Shown: positions 45,029 through 54,830, numbered from the stretch's first letter. The stretch is DNA of 64,000 nt from MKSF01 sp037190225 (GCA_037190225.1 JBBCJL010000006.1:372001-436000), one strand, 5' to 3'. Notes: generated by a model from the letters alone, not told the origin. Translations and numbers: made by a program.

Positions 45029-46705
45029 TTATACATCCAGCTCCTTCAGCAGCTTATTATGCTTCCCGGCCCATTTCCTGGCGTCTTCGTTATGCTCCAG
45101 CTTATCCATCAGGTAGCGTACGCTCGTACCTTCCGGTATCCTGTACTCATTCCTGAAGCCGATGAGCGAAACGGTTATACCCTTGGAGGGCGCCTTGATC
45201 GTATAGAATTCCCGGATCTCCTCCAGCACATCATAGTCAATATATTCGGAGTCGGTAGCGTCAATGACTACCGTAGCGCCGGAAGGAAAGCCGTCCAGGG
45301 TCTTCTTGATGCTGCCCTTGTTCAGGAAGGAAACCTCCTGTGCCAGCCGCAGCGTGATCACGTCCTGGTCTTCCGCCTGGATACGCTTGTAATAATACGG
45401 GATACGCGTATTGGCCCTCAGCAGGTAGAATATGCTGATCACCATACCCAGCCCGACACCTTTCAACAGCCCCAGGAAAGGCAGCGCCACCGCTACGGCA
45501 GTTACGACAAACGGGATGAATTCCGTTCTTCCCACCTTATACATATGCACAAAGATAGCGGGACGGGCCAGGCGGTATCCTGTAAAAATAAGGATGGCGG
45601 CAAGGGCAGATTTGGGGATCATATTCAGGATGGAAGGAATGGCAGCCACACAGCCGAACAGCAATATGCCATGAATAATGGTCGACATCCTGGTCCTCGC
45701 GCCCGCGTTGATATTGGCGCTGGAACGGACGATCACGGAAGTGATGGGCAGGCCGCCTATCAGACCGCTGGTGACATTGCCTATGCCCTGGGCGATAAGC
45801 TCCCTGTTGCCTGAAGTGTTCCTTTTCAGGGGGTCCAGCTTATCTGTTGCCTCTATACACAGCAGGGTCTCTATAGATGCCACAATGGCGATGATAAGTC
45901 CGTATTGCCACACCAGCGGGTTGGCGAATCCCTTGAAGTCAGGGAGGGTGAACTGCGCGAAGAATTCCGATGCCGATGTAGGCACTGTCAGCTGTACCAG
46001 GTAATCATCATCCAGGTGCATAGTGCCGCTGATCCTGTGAAACAGGATGTTCAGGAGCGTGCCCACTACCACTACCACCAGCCCGGCCGGCACCATCCGG
46101 AGCTTCCTGAAAGGCTTGGTGGTCCACAGGATGAGTATCCCGAGGCAGACCAGCGTTATGGTAACAGCTCCCCAGTGGAGATTATCCATAAGGCCTGTCA
46201 GTAGATTAGGATCCATACCGCGTTCGCCGTCGAACATTCCTACCCTGCCTTCCGTATAGCCTACAGCATCCCGTAATTGCTTGAATATAATGGTCAGGCC
46301 TATGCCCGCCAGCATTCCCTCTATCACGCTGGAAGGAAAGAAATTGGCAAAAGTACCGGCCTTGGCCACGCCTAATATGAACTGGAAAACACCGGAAAGG
46401 ACTACGGCGCACAAGAACACGTCAAAGGCTTTCAGCTCTGTCATAGCACCTACCACGATGGCTACAAGCCCCGCAGCAGGACCGCTGACACTGAACGTAC
46501 TTTTACTGAAAAAACCGATAACAATACCCCCTATTACCCCGGCGACAATACCGGAAAATAAAGGTACCTGGTTCTCGGGAGCCACACCCTGGCCCTGGGA
46601 TGCCTGGGCGATACCAAGACATAAAGGCAATGCTATCAGGAACACGATGAGCCCGGCCATGATATCATATCTGGCACCGGAAAAAATGCTTTCCTTCTTA
46701 TTCAT
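45029..46705 (-). CDS. SulP-family anion transporter with STAS domain
   Basis: A 558-residue protein with about 10-12 membrane helices from residue 12 to about 400, and a C-terminal STAS domain (about 440-550; GATVVIDATDSEYIDYDVLE). The start PLCLGIAQASQGQG is the SulP core motif region. Together with the carbonic anhydrase it probably transports bicarbonate (as BicA does) or sulfate; the operon favours bicarbonate. Confidence 0.9.
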   Translation of the reverse strand: MNKKESIFSGARYDIMAGLIVFLIALPLCLGIAQASQGQGVAPENQVPLFSGIVAGVIGGIVIGFFSKSTFSVSGPAAGLVAIVVGAMTELKAFDVFLCAVVLSGVFQFILGVAKAGTFANFFPSSVIEGMLAGIGLTIIFKQLRDAVGYTEGRVGMFDGERGMDPNLLTGLMDNLHWGAVTITLVCLGILILWTTKPFRKLRMVPAGLVVVVVGTLLNILFHRISGTMHLDDDYLVQLTVPTSASEFFAQFTLPDFKGFANPLVWQYGLIIAIVASIETLLCIEATDKLDPLKRNTSGNRELIAQGIGNVTSGLIGGLPITSVIVRSSANINAGARTRMSTIIHGILLFGCVAAIPSILNMIPKSALAAILIFTGYRLARPAIFVHMYKVGRTEFIPFVVTAVAVALPFLGLLKGVGLGMVISIFYLLRANTRIPYYYKRIQAEDQDVITLRLAQEVSFLNKGSIKKTLDGFPSGATVVIDATDSEYIDYDVLEEIREFYTIKAPSKGITVSLIGFRNEYRIPEGTSVRYLMDKLEHNEDARKWAGKHNKLLKELDV

Positions 46706-46919
46706 AGATATAAAAATTTAATACAAGAATTATCAATACTAACTTAAGCGCAAACCGTTTAGTTGATCGACCAGACAGCCGTTAACAATATTTTGGCTAT
46801 AAAAAAGATACAGCGTCAACATTGCCGGTTGCCGAAAAAGCGGCAGAAATGTAACATCGGGGAATACGGTAACAGATGGTGTCCTATAGGAAACGACACC
46901 GGGAACAGGAAAAGAGGTG

Positions 46920-47219
46920 CTAGCAGTTGGGAGGCATTTCCAGTACCTGGAGATGATACCACTTATGCAGCGGCTCGTCATAGCTGAAGAAACTGTGCAG
47001 GACCCGGAATATAAGCGGTGAGTCAATACCGGGGTAAGAGTAATGCAGGTAAGCCGCGAACAGCTTTGCCTCTTCCTCTATCATATTGCTGGTAGTTTCC
47101 TGGAGATCCTCCGTCATCTGCTGCTGTATGGAGATATCGCTGTCCGTACCGTTGCTTACAGGCAGGAACGGAATGGTCATTATAAAAATGAACAAAACAG
47201 CCATGATCTTATTCAGCAT
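46920..47219 (-). CDS. Small secreted or membrane protein, unknown
   Basis: A 99-residue protein from the ATG at 47219 (MLNKIMAVLFIFIMTIPFLP as a signal or anchor). The frame is open upstream to 47273, but the promoter box TATCTTTG (47251-47244) places the RNA start near 47237, which supports 47219. No family was recognised. 46706-46919 holds nothing clear. Confidence 0.5.
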   Translation of the reverse strand: MLNKIMAVLFIFIMTIPFLPVSNGTDSDISIQQQMTEDLQETTSNMIEEEAKLFAAYLHYSYPGIDSPLIFRVLHSFFSYDEPLHKWYHLQVLEMPPNC

Positions 47220-47243
47220 AATCTGAAAGGAATTAAAGAGTTC

Positions 47244-47251
47244 CAAAGATA
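47244..47251 (-). promoter_or_regulatory. Bacteroidota -7 promoter box
   Basis: CAAAGATA on the plus strand is TATCTTTG on the minus strand, 25 bases before the ATG at 47219. The remaining sequence up to 47521 shows no gene. Confidence 0.5.
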
Positions 47252-47521
47252 ATTTTGAAACGCCTAAAATCAAAATATTTATTTACAATTAATAATTAAT
47301 TAAAACCTATGTTCTTTCATGACACCCGGTTATAAAAAGTTATCAATCAACAGGTTTCATATTCCCCGCCTGTCCATGCAACTGCCTGATGCGCAGGCGG
47401 CGGAACGGGATGCCGTTCATTGCTCCGGAAAAGAAGCGCGCATAATAATAATGCCTCCCGTATGGCCTACCACATCCAATAACTTCGTAATTTCGCGTTT
47501 TTACATCAACAGAACGTCCTT

Positions 47522-48856
47522 ATGGAATTTGAGTATAAAGGTTTAGAACGTATTTTAGAATATCTGGAGATCAGTGACCTGAATGATATGCAAAAGGCAT
47601 GCATAACAGCCTGCCGTACCCATCCCAATGTGCAGCTGCTCTCTCCTACCGGCTCCGGTAAGACGCTGGCATTTTTGCTGAGCCTGCTGGAGCGGCTGGA
47701 TACCGGCAATACGGCCGCCACCCAGGCTATGATCATCGTGCCGTCCCGTGAGCTTGCCCAGCAGATAGACCAGGTGTTCCGCTCGCTGCGCACAGGCCTG
47801 AAGCTGACCTTATGCTACGGCGGCCATAAAAGAGAGATAGAGGAAAACAACCTCATACAGCCCCCGGCAGTGATCATAGGAACGCCCGGCAGGCTGGGCG
47901 ACCATATCAGGAGGAATAATATCACGACAGCATCTATTCACACCCTGATACTGGATGAATTTGACAAGACCCTGGAAGCAGGCTTCCAGGAAGAGGTGCA
48001 GTTCATCACGGACAGCCTTCCGGCCGTGCAGCAACGGATACTTACTTCCGCTACTACAGCCGTACCGGTACCGGAGTTCCTGAATTTCGATCCATCCGTC
48101 ACTATCAACTTCCTGCCGGAAGCACCCGGTGAAAAGCAGGCGCTGGACCTAAAATACGTGGTATCGGAAGATACGCTCAAAGCGCAGACCATCGTAAAGC
48201 TCATCTGCCATCTCGGCAACCGGCCGACCATTATATTCTGCAACCAGCGGGACAGCGTGGAGCTCGTGTCGCAGGCTATCAAAGACTTAGGCATACCCTG
48301 TGTATATTACCATGGGCAGATGGAGCAGCGGGACCGTGACGCAGCCCTTTGTAAATTCCGGAACGGCACTTCCCTGATCCTGGTAACTACCGATATCGCA
48401 GCCAGGGGACTCGATATTCCGCACATACGGTATATCATTCATTATAACCTGCCGCCCAATGAAGAGAGCTTCATTCACAGGAACGGGAGGACAGCACGTA
48501 TGGAAGCATCGGGAACCGCCATACTGGTATTAAGCCCCAAAGAGTACCTGCCGTCTTACACCGCCGACAGTGACATTGAAAAGATCACGCTGGAGGATGA
48601 TTACACCTTGCCTGACAAGCCCAAATGGGTCACCCTGTATATGCCTTTAGGCAAGAAGAACAAGATCAGCAAGGGCGATATCGCCGGCTTCCTGATCAAC
48701 CAGGGCAAAATGAGGGCGGAAGACATCGGCATCATAGAAGTAAAGGATTTCAGCGCCTTTATCGCCGTACGGAGAACCAAAGCCACCCACCTGATCCACG
48801 AGACCAGGGAAGCCCGGATCAAAAACAAAAAGGCGAAGCTGGAATTTGCCAAATAG
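47522..48856 (+). CDS. DEAD-box RNA helicase
   Basis: A 444-residue helicase. Motifs: LSPTGSGKTLAF (Walker A), IVPSRELAQQ (Ia), GTPGRLGDH (Ib), LDEFDKTLEAG (motif II as DEFD instead of DEAD), LTSATT (III), TTDIAARGLDIP (V) and HRNGRTAR (VI). The C-terminal tail (about 370-444) contains a DbpA-like RNA-binding segment (KGDIAGFLINQGKMRAEDIG). Unwinds RNA; the target may be rRNA. Followed by a terminator. Confidence 0.92.
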   Translation: MEFEYKGLERILEYLEISDLNDMQKACITACRTHPNVQLLSPTGSGKTLAFLLSLLERLDTGNTAATQAMIIVPSRELAQQIDQVFRSLRTGLKLTLCYGGHKREIEENNLIQPPAVIIGTPGRLGDHIRRNNITTASIHTLILDEFDKTLEAGFQEEVQFITDSLPAVQQRILTSATTAVPVPEFLNFDPSVTINFLPEAPGEKQALDLKYVVSEDTLKAQTIVKLICHLGNRPTIIFCNQRDSVELVSQAIKDLGIPCVYYHGQMEQRDRDAALCKFRNGTSLILVTTDIAARGLDIPHIRYIIHYNLPPNEESFIHRNGRTARMEASGTAILVLSPKEYLPSYTADSDIEKITLEDDYTLPDKPKWVTLYMPLGKKNKISKGDIAGFLINQGKMRAEDIGIIEVKDFSAFIAVRRTKATHLIHETREARIKNKKAKLEFAK

Positions 48857-48886
48857 AAAGGCGTCAGCTTACAGATATTACAGCAT

Positions 48887-48918
48887 TGCAGGCCCTCATT
48901 CCAGGCCTGCATTTTTTT
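48887..48918 (+). terminator. Intrinsic terminator
   Basis: TGCAGGCC (48887-48894) pairs with GGCCTGCA (48904-48911), followed by T7. It lies 30 bases after the helicase stop. Confidence 0.85.
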
Positions 48919-48966
48919 ACCTGCAAATATCTTTCCCTGTCCTGTTGTTTAACACCATATTTTACT

Positions 48967-48974
48967 TACTTTTG
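48967..48974 (+). promoter_or_regulatory. -7 promoter box upstream of the riboswitch
   Basis: TACTTTTG matches TAnnTTTG; the start near 48981 coincides with the 5' edge of the cobalamin riboswitch. Confidence 0.65.
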
Positions 48975-48980
48975 CACCGC

Positions 48981-49150
48981 TGAAGGTTTCTTTTCAGAAG
49001 AATTAATAGGGAAGCCCGTGTAAATCGGGTGCTGTTCCCGCAACTGTAACATCCAGTTTGTAAAGGTGTATCGACATACCACTGTCTCAGGTCTCCCCGA
49101 CCGGATGGGAAGGTGATACACCCGGATGAAGCCAGGAGACCTGCCTTTCG
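48981..49150 (+). promoter_or_regulatory. Cobalamin (B12) riboswitch
   Basis: The aptamer core GGGTGCTGTTCCCGCAACTG (49027-49046) and the B12 box AGCCAGGAGACCTGCC at 49130-49145 match the cobalamin riboswitch. It precedes the BtuG-like gene at 49274 by about 125 bases. A hairpin (atgtttt/aaaacat) at about 49162-49183 could be part of the expression platform, but no T-run follows, so control may be at translation. B12 should switch the gene off. Confidence 0.93.
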
Positions 49151-49273
49151 CGATATATTAAATGTTTTCGGAGAAAAAACATCATATAGTTATGGGCCGC
49201 GCTTCCAGGCTGTACATCGCTGTATCATATTGTAGCTCCGTTATTTTTTGTCAACCAAACTCAACAATTTACA

Positions 49274-51049
49274 ATGAGAAAAGTACTTTTCTTAGGCCTT
49301 GCCATGTGCAGCATCCAGTGTGCCCGGGCACAGACCAAAAGCTATAATATCACAATTATAGCGGAAGGCAATTTCGGAACCCCCAACGGAGACATCTATA
49401 AAGTGTCCAGGCAGGTGAATGCCGCACCCGTAAAAACAGGTCCGGCTTACCAGACAGCCAACGGCACCACGGGCATAGACGTGCTGCAGGATTTTGAATA
49501 TTTCGGCAACAGGGCGGTTCTTTGCGGCAAAGGCGGCAATCCCGTTAAAATGGCGATCGTCAACTTCCCGGGCTATGACAGCGTGATCACCTTTGACAAC
49601 AATACTTTCGGGGCCGGCATCCAGACCATCGGCAGGGCCAGCAATACCAAAGTGTATGTCAGCGGGGCCGGCAGCAGCGCCTACCGTATGATAGACCTTA
49701 CCAATAATACCGTCAACACCATCACTGACCCCAACAGCCAGCTGAGCGGCACTGCCAGCTATATGGTGCCGGCCAACGGATTTATTTATATAGCTACAGG
49801 TTCCAAGATCGTAAAGGTAGACACTGTTACGAATACAGTTACCGCCACTATCCAGCCCGGTCTCGGCACTATTGCCGGCCTGGAAGCAGACCCTGTAAGG
49901 AACTGTATCTGGGTCCTGGGTAAAGTTTCCAATGTATCGGCATTGATGAAGCTGGAGCCTTATAACAATGATTTCCAGCATGCTCCTGTTGTGCTCACCG
50001 GCATTACCAATGCGAAGCTGCTGAGATACGGCGCCGATAAGCTGTATTTCGTCTCCGGCCTGAACGTACATGCCTATAGTATCAATAACCCGGCGATCCC
50101 GGTACCGGCCGTTTATACCACTACCCTGAACGGCAACAGCTTCAGCATCTTTTACGGCAGGGCCTTCGCCGTGGATGCCGTGAACGGCGATTTTGCCATT
50201 GCCAGCGCCGGTAATTACAGCCAGCCTTCCACCTATGAGATCGTAGACGGCACCACCTATACATTGATCGATACCGGTTCTGTGGAGGGCCGTATCGTGA
50301 ATAAGCTTTTCCTGAATACCTCCAGCCCTAAAATACCCTCCTGGGATACGACCAGCCTTGAAAATGTGTATGCGCAGTGCGACACGACCCTTACGGAGAT
50401 ACCCAAGGCCTATTTTGACGATATTTATTATCCTGCAACCACCGGCAGCTCCCTGACCTTCCAGACCCAGGGCAGCCATCCTATCGTATGGGAATACAAT
50501 AACGGCAATACGACCATCAGCCAGCTGCAGGAAGTGATCATAGAGGATACCATAGCGCCCGTACCTGATGTCGCAGCGCTGGCCGACCTCACGGAAAATT
50601 GTCCTTATACCCTGACCGCACCTGCGGCCAGCGATAACTGCGCTGGCGCCATTACCGGCACTACTCCTGTCATGACCTTTACCGAGGCCGGTACCTATAC
50701 CGTGCTCTGGACCTACAGGGACGCAGGGGGCAACAGTACTACCCAGGCCCAGAAAGTGACCATCCGGTGCGATGAAACTTCTGTGGCGCACCTGGGCGCA
50801 GGCAGCATCCGCATCTACCCGAACCCGGCGCAGGATCAGCTTACTGTCAGCCTCAAAGATCATCATTCCGTCAGCGGCTATACATTCTGCATCACGGATA
50901 TGCTGGGCAAGGTCCTGGTGCAGGGAGATGTGCTCTCCGCCCTTCAAACGATTGACATCAGCCAGCTGCAGGCCGGCTTATACCAGCTGACGATACAGGC
51001 ACCCGGAACAGGCGCTTCCTTTATCCGGAAAGTGGTGGTCACCCGGTAA
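49274..51049 (+). CDS. BtuG-like secreted propeller with HYR-like and T9SS type A domains
   Basis: A 591-residue protein with a signal peptide (MRKVLFLGLAMCSIQCARAQ). Residues 22-360 form a DUF5074/YncE-type seven-bladed propeller (VKVDTVTNTVTATIQPG, RMIDLTNNTVNTI). Then comes a ~100-residue HYR-like module (SDNCAGAITGTTPVMTFTEA) and a T9SS type A end (IRIYPNPAQDQLTVSL...GLYQLTI). The B12 riboswitch upstream and the propeller recall Bacteroides BtuG, the surface B12-binding protein of BtuB, but here with T9SS sorting instead of a lipoprotein anchor, and with no btuB nearby. Confidence 0.8.
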   Translation: MRKVLFLGLAMCSIQCARAQTKSYNITIIAEGNFGTPNGDIYKVSRQVNAAPVKTGPAYQTANGTTGIDVLQDFEYFGNRAVLCGKGGNPVKMAIVNFPGYDSVITFDNNTFGAGIQTIGRASNTKVYVSGAGSSAYRMIDLTNNTVNTITDPNSQLSGTASYMVPANGFIYIATGSKIVKVDTVTNTVTATIQPGLGTIAGLEADPVRNCIWVLGKVSNVSALMKLEPYNNDFQHAPVVLTGITNAKLLRYGADKLYFVSGLNVHAYSINNPAIPVPAVYTTTLNGNSFSIFYGRAFAVDAVNGDFAIASAGNYSQPSTYEIVDGTTYTLIDTGSVEGRIVNKLFLNTSSPKIPSWDTTSLENVYAQCDTTLTEIPKAYFDDIYYPATTGSSLTFQTQGSHPIVWEYNNGNTTISQLQEVIIEDTIAPVPDVAALADLTENCPYTLTAPAASDNCAGAITGTTPVMTFTEAGTYTVLWTYRDAGGNSTTQAQKVTIRCDETSVAHLGAGSIRIYPNPAQDQLTVSLKDHHSVSGYTFCITDMLGKVLVQGDVLSALQTIDISQLQAGLYQLTIQAPGTGASFIRKVVVTR

Positions 51050-51067
51050 TTCCAAGGAACGGATCAC

Positions 51068-51099
51068 AGCAAAAAGTCGCCTCACGGCGGCTTTTTGCT
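51068..51099 (+). terminator. Intrinsic terminator
   Basis: AGCAAAAAGTCGCC (51068-51081) pairs with GGCGGCTTTTTGCT (51086-51099), with the T-run inside the 3' arm. It follows the BtuG-like gene by 18 bases. Confidence 0.8.
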
Positions 51100-51223
51100 T
51101 AAATACCGGGCGGTCTAGCGGTCATTCAACGCCGCCCGGCTGCCGTTCGGCGAAAATTCACTCCCGCAATAGTATAATTCCGCATATTATCAATAAATTG
51201 CAATACCAGATCGACAATAAGCT

Positions 51224-52204
51224 ATGACGGAACAACACAATACCTTTGACGGCAGCCCTGCTGCCTACCAGTCCATACAGGCGCTTATAACCAATATCGA
51301 ACAGGTTATAAAAGGCAAAAGGGATAAAATAGAGCTGGTGCTCACCTGCCTTCTGGCAGAAGGCCATATCCTGATAGAAGATAACCCGGGAACAGGTAAA
51401 ACGGTGCTGGCCCGCGCGCTGGCCAACAGCATCCGGCCGGAAACCACTACCGCCTTCAAGCGGGTGCAGTTCACGCCCGACCTGCTGCCCATGGACCTGC
51501 TCGGTACCCATATTTTCGATGAGGCCGCTAAGGAGTTTATCTTTAAAAAAGGTCCCCTGTTCTGTAATATCCTGCTGGCAGACGAGATCAACCGCGCCTC
51601 ACCGAAGGTCCAGAGCGCATTGCTGGAATGTATGGCGGAAGGCCAGATAACTTCCGGTGACACCACCTATCTCCTGGAAGATGTGTTCTTTACCATCGCC
51701 ACGCAGAACCCCATTGAAATGGAGGGCACTTATCCCCTGCCTGCGGCGCAGCTGGACCGCTTTTCCATGAAGATTTACTTCGGCTACGTGGACGAAGCTA
51801 CTGAAATGGATATTTACAGCAATTACCGGAATATACACCATTACCTGAAAGCGGCGCAACCCATCATTTCCATCGGGGAGATCAGGCAGCTACGCGAAAT
51901 TGCTCACCAGGTAACGGTACACCCTGAGCTCATCCGGTCGGTAACCCATATTATCCGTGCCACAAGGGAGACCAAAGATATTACGCTGGGCGCCTCCACG
52001 AGGGCAGGCATCGCACTGATGAAGTGCCTACGCGCCTACGCGCTTATTCAGGGCAGGAATTACGTGGTGGAAGATGACCTGAGCGTGCTGGCCCCGCATG
52101 TCTTACAGCACCGGATCATTTACAGCAATACCACGGCCGGCCGGAACTGGCTGCAGCAGGCCATACAAACGGAGCTGGAACGCTTAAGAAAAGTAAAATT
52201 ATAA
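51224..52204 (+). CDS. MoxR-family AAA+ ATPase
   Basis: A 326-residue ATPase. Walker A EDNPGTGKTVLARALA, Walker B LLADEINRASPKVQSALLE and the sensor region FTIATQNPIEMEGTYPLPAAQ define the MoxR family. Such proteins help insert cofactors or assemble complexes, usually with a DUF58 or VWA partner; none follows here, as the next gene is a GIN-domain lipoprotein 5 bases downstream. Confidence 0.92.
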   Translation: MTEQHNTFDGSPAAYQSIQALITNIEQVIKGKRDKIELVLTCLLAEGHILIEDNPGTGKTVLARALANSIRPETTTAFKRVQFTPDLLPMDLLGTHIFDEAAKEFIFKKGPLFCNILLADEINRASPKVQSALLECMAEGQITSGDTTYLLEDVFFTIATQNPIEMEGTYPLPAAQLDRFSMKIYFGYVDEATEMDIYSNYRNIHHYLKAAQPIISIGEIRQLREIAHQVTVHPELIRSVTHIIRATRETKDITLGASTRAGIALMKCLRAYALIQGRNYVVEDDLSVLAPHVLQHRIIYSNTTAGRNWLQQAIQTELERLRKVKL

Positions 52205-52209
52205 TTATT

Positions 52210-52947
52210 ATGAGAAGCAATGTACTATACATACTGCTGGCTGCAATGGCAGCTATCAGCAGCTGTGATCTCCGTAACAATACCATTACCGGGAACGGCA
52301 TCAAAGTAACCGATACCATCGGTGATGCGTCCTGGAAAGTGGAAGGCATTATGGTTGATGCCCTGTGCCATGTGGAGATCTACCCGTCCGAAACCACCCT
52401 TGTCACCGTATCCGGCGATGAGAACCTGATGGAACTGCTGGAATTCAGCCATAGCGACAATACCCTGCGCATCGTCCAGAAGAAAAAGGCCTCTTTCCTG
52501 ACCAGCTTTACGTCCGAACTGGGGACAGTTAGGATCTATACGCCCAGGGTGCAGCAACTGGAGCTTTCCGGTGTAGGGTCCATTACCACCCAAGCTCCTG
52601 TTCCCGGTACGGGAACAGTAACCGTTTCCAATTCCGGGGTAGGCAGTATCGAAGCAGCGCTTCAAACAACATCGCTTATCATTAACCAGAGCGGATCGGG
52701 CAGTATCAGTATAGCAGGCACTGCCGACCATATCACGGCACACCAGTCCGGTGTGGGCAATATCAGCGTTTCCGGTATCAGGGCATTGACCGGCAGCTTC
52801 ACGCTCACAGGGACCGGCAGCATTGAGGCTGATATATCCGACAGTGCCGATGTCTCCATTTCAGGGATAGGTGGCATCACCCTATCCAGGCAACCCATAC
52901 ACCTGAATAAAGAGATCAGCGGTATCGGCAAGGTCAATATCCAATAG
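52210..52947 (+). CDS. GIN-domain (DUF2807) lipoprotein
   Basis: A 245-residue protein with lipobox AAISSC (residues 14-19). The body is the beta-helical DUF2807 fold: many GVGSI and GTGSI turns (LSGVGSITTQ, NSGVGSIEAA, TGTGSIEADI). Function unknown, periplasmic or at the outer membrane. Starts 5 bases after the MoxR gene, hence co-transcribed. Confidence 0.85.
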   Translation: MRSNVLYILLAAMAAISSCDLRNNTITGNGIKVTDTIGDASWKVEGIMVDALCHVEIYPSETTLVTVSGDENLMELLEFSHSDNTLRIVQKKKASFLTSFTSELGTVRIYTPRVQQLELSGVGSITTQAPVPGTGTVTVSNSGVGSIEAALQTTSLIINQSGSGSISIAGTADHITAHQSGVGNISVSGIRALTGSFTLTGTGSIEADISDSADVSISGIGGITLSRQPIHLNKEISGIGKVNIQ

Positions 52948-52969
52948 TTATATTCTCAATCCGGAACAT

Positions 52970-53521
52970 TTGGACGAAGCACTTATCATAGCACATACCC
53001 GCCAGTGGCTGAAAGAGATCGTTATCGGGCTTAATTTCTGTCCCTTTGCCAACCAGCCTTTTATACGTGACCAGGTCAGGTACCGCGTGGTCAGCGGCAT
53101 CCCCCTGCGCGCGCTGGACCAGGTCATCACAGCAGAGTGCAGGTATCTGGATCAGCACCCGGAAACCGAGACCACCCTGATCATACTGGCAGACCTGCTG
53201 CAAAGCTTCAGCGCTTTCAATACCTATATTAAGAATACCGGTAAGCTGCTGGAACGGAAGCAGCTTATCCGGGATTACCAGCTGGCCCATTTCCACCCGG
53301 AGTATGTATTTGCGCAGCACACAAAGGAAGATGCCGCCAATTATACGAACCGGTCGCCCTATCCTATCCTGCATATCATCCGGCAGCAAAGCATCACGGA
53401 AGCGCTAAAAAAAATGCCCGGCCACCGGGAGATACCTGAAACGAATATCCATACCGCCCGGGAAACCGGCAATGATTTTTTCCGGGATTTTCTCCGGTCG
53501 CTTACCGGGAAAGGAAGGTAA
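52970..53521 (+). CDS. DUF1415 family protein
   Basis: A 183-residue protein beginning with TTG at 52970 (no ATG in frame for 150 codons). The N-terminal VIGLNFCPFANQPF and the later AHFHPEYVFAQ, RSPYPILHIIRQ are typical of DUF1415. Function unknown. The start lies 22 bases after the GIN gene. Confidence 0.8.
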   Translation: MDEALIIAHTRQWLKEIVIGLNFCPFANQPFIRDQVRYRVVSGIPLRALDQVITAECRYLDQHPETETTLIILADLLQSFSAFNTYIKNTGKLLERKQLIRDYQLAHFHPEYVFAQHTKEDAANYTNRSPYPILHIIRQQSITEALKKMPGHREIPETNIHTARETGNDFFRDFLRSLTGKGR

Positions 53522-53624
53522 CGCCCTCCTCATAGCCTTTTGCCGGGACGATAACAGGTATTGCCGCTTACAAAAACAACCGTTAACTTTACAGGAGCCC
53601 GCCGGGCTGCACACTACAATAAAA

Positions 53625-54239
53625 ATGACGGCGATCATGGACTCAACGGATAAAGCAACCATCAGGACCCTTTTTAAGCATAAAAGAAGCCTGTTGAGCA
53701 CGGAAGCGCAGCAGGAGCTGGACCACCGCCTGCTGCAGCAATTCCGCTGCCTGCCCCTGCCCGGCAATCTCCGGTATATAATGGGCTTTATGCCGATGCA
53801 AAAGTTCAGGGAACCCAATGTGCTATTATTAATACAGGATCTCCAGGAACGCTGCCCGGGGCTGCAGCTGGCGCTTCCACGCGTCCGTAAGGACAGCATC
53901 GAGATGGACGCGCTGCTGGTAAGGCCCGATACCGCTTTTATACTCAGCTCCTGGGGCATACAGGAACCGGAAGCAGACACTGACCTGGAACCTTCCGCCA
54001 TTGATATGATCTTTATACCCCTGCTCGCTTTTGATGATAAAGGGTACCGGGTGGGCTACGGCAAAGGAGTATATGATGTATTTTTACAGCGCTGCCGGCC
54101 GGATGTCCTGAAGATAGGCATCAGCTATTTTGAGCCCGTCCCGGAGATCAGCGACACTTATCCCGGCGATATACCGCTGGATGTGTGCATTACGCCCGGC
54201 AAGATCTATACTTTCAACCCGTCAACCGCACCTGAATGA
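53625..54239 (+). CDS. 5-formyltetrahydrofolate cyclo-ligase
   Basis: A 204-residue enzyme (start ATG 53625; a second ATG at 53637) converting 5-formyl-THF to methenyl-THF. The signature is FDDKGYRVGYGKGVYDVFL, with the glycine-rich nucleotide site. It overlaps the Crp-like gene by 4 bases. The frame open upstream to 53472 overlaps the DUF1415 gene and is not needed. Confidence 0.88.
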   Translation: MTAIMDSTDKATIRTLFKHKRSLLSTEAQQELDHRLLQQFRCLPLPGNLRYIMGFMPMQKFREPNVLLLIQDLQERCPGLQLALPRVRKDSIEMDALLVRPDTAFILSSWGIQEPEADTDLEPSAIDMIFIPLLAFDDKGYRVGYGKGVYDVFLQRCRPDVLKIGISYFEPVPEISDTYPGDIPLDVCITPGKIYTFNPSTAPE

Positions 54240-54769
54240 GTGTACCTCCGCCATTACAAAGGCTTCCCTTCACCGATCTGTTCTCCAAACAGGTCATCCT
54301 GGAGCGCAACGAATTGCTGACCAGGGCCGGGCAGACGGAAGACCGCATATTTTTCATAGAAAAAGGCAGCCTCCGCATTTTTATTACGGACGGAGAAGAG
54401 GAAAGGATCGTCAGGTTCGGCTACCGGGATAATATCATTGTGGCGCTGGATGCCTTTCTCAGCAATCAACCCACGGATTTTTACATCCAGGCTATCAAAA
54501 AGAGTGTTGTACATATCGCCTATAAGCAGCATTTCACAAATCTTATACAAGCTGACCCCGCTTACCTCCGCGAATGGAATCTTATATTGGAGGACCTGGT
54601 CCTGCAGCAGGTAGAAAGGGAAAAAGACCTGCTGGTATTATCTCCCCGGGCCCGGTATGAGCGGGTCCTGCTGCGGAGCCCGCAATTATTCCAGGAGATC
54701 CCGCATAAATACATTGCCAATTACCTGAGGATGACACCGGAAACCTTATCGCGTCTTAAAAAGTCTTGA
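54236..54769 (+). CDS. Crp/Fnr-family regulator
   Basis: A 177-residue protein with a cyclic-nucleotide-binding fold (IFFIEKGSLRIFITDGEEER) and a short C-terminal helix-turn-helix (IPHKYIANYLRMTPETLSRL). The effector is unknown. It overlaps the folate enzyme gene by 4 bases. The end is short compared with classical Crp but like many Bacteroidota members. Confidence 0.85.
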   Translation: MSVPPPLQRLPFTDLFSKQVILERNELLTRAGQTEDRIFFIEKGSLRIFITDGEEERIVRFGYRDNIIVALDAFLSNQPTDFYIQAIKKSVVHIAYKQHFTNLIQADPAYLREWNLILEDLVLQQVEREKDLLVLSPRARYERVLLRSPQLFQEIPHKYIANYLRMTPETLSRLKKS

Positions 54770-54830
54770 TGTCCGTCAAGATTTTTATGCTGCGGGATGG
54801 CCAATTTTGTATGAAGTAAAATACGGAACC

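Noticed and set aside
46739..47026. 95-codon minus-strand frame
   Set aside because: Overlaps the small secreted protein gene, has no start-site support and no recognisable feature.
49292..50947. 551-codon minus-strand open frame opposite the BtuG-like gene
   Set aside because: Shadow of a gene with signal peptide, riboswitch and sorting domain; no recognisable domain in the frame.
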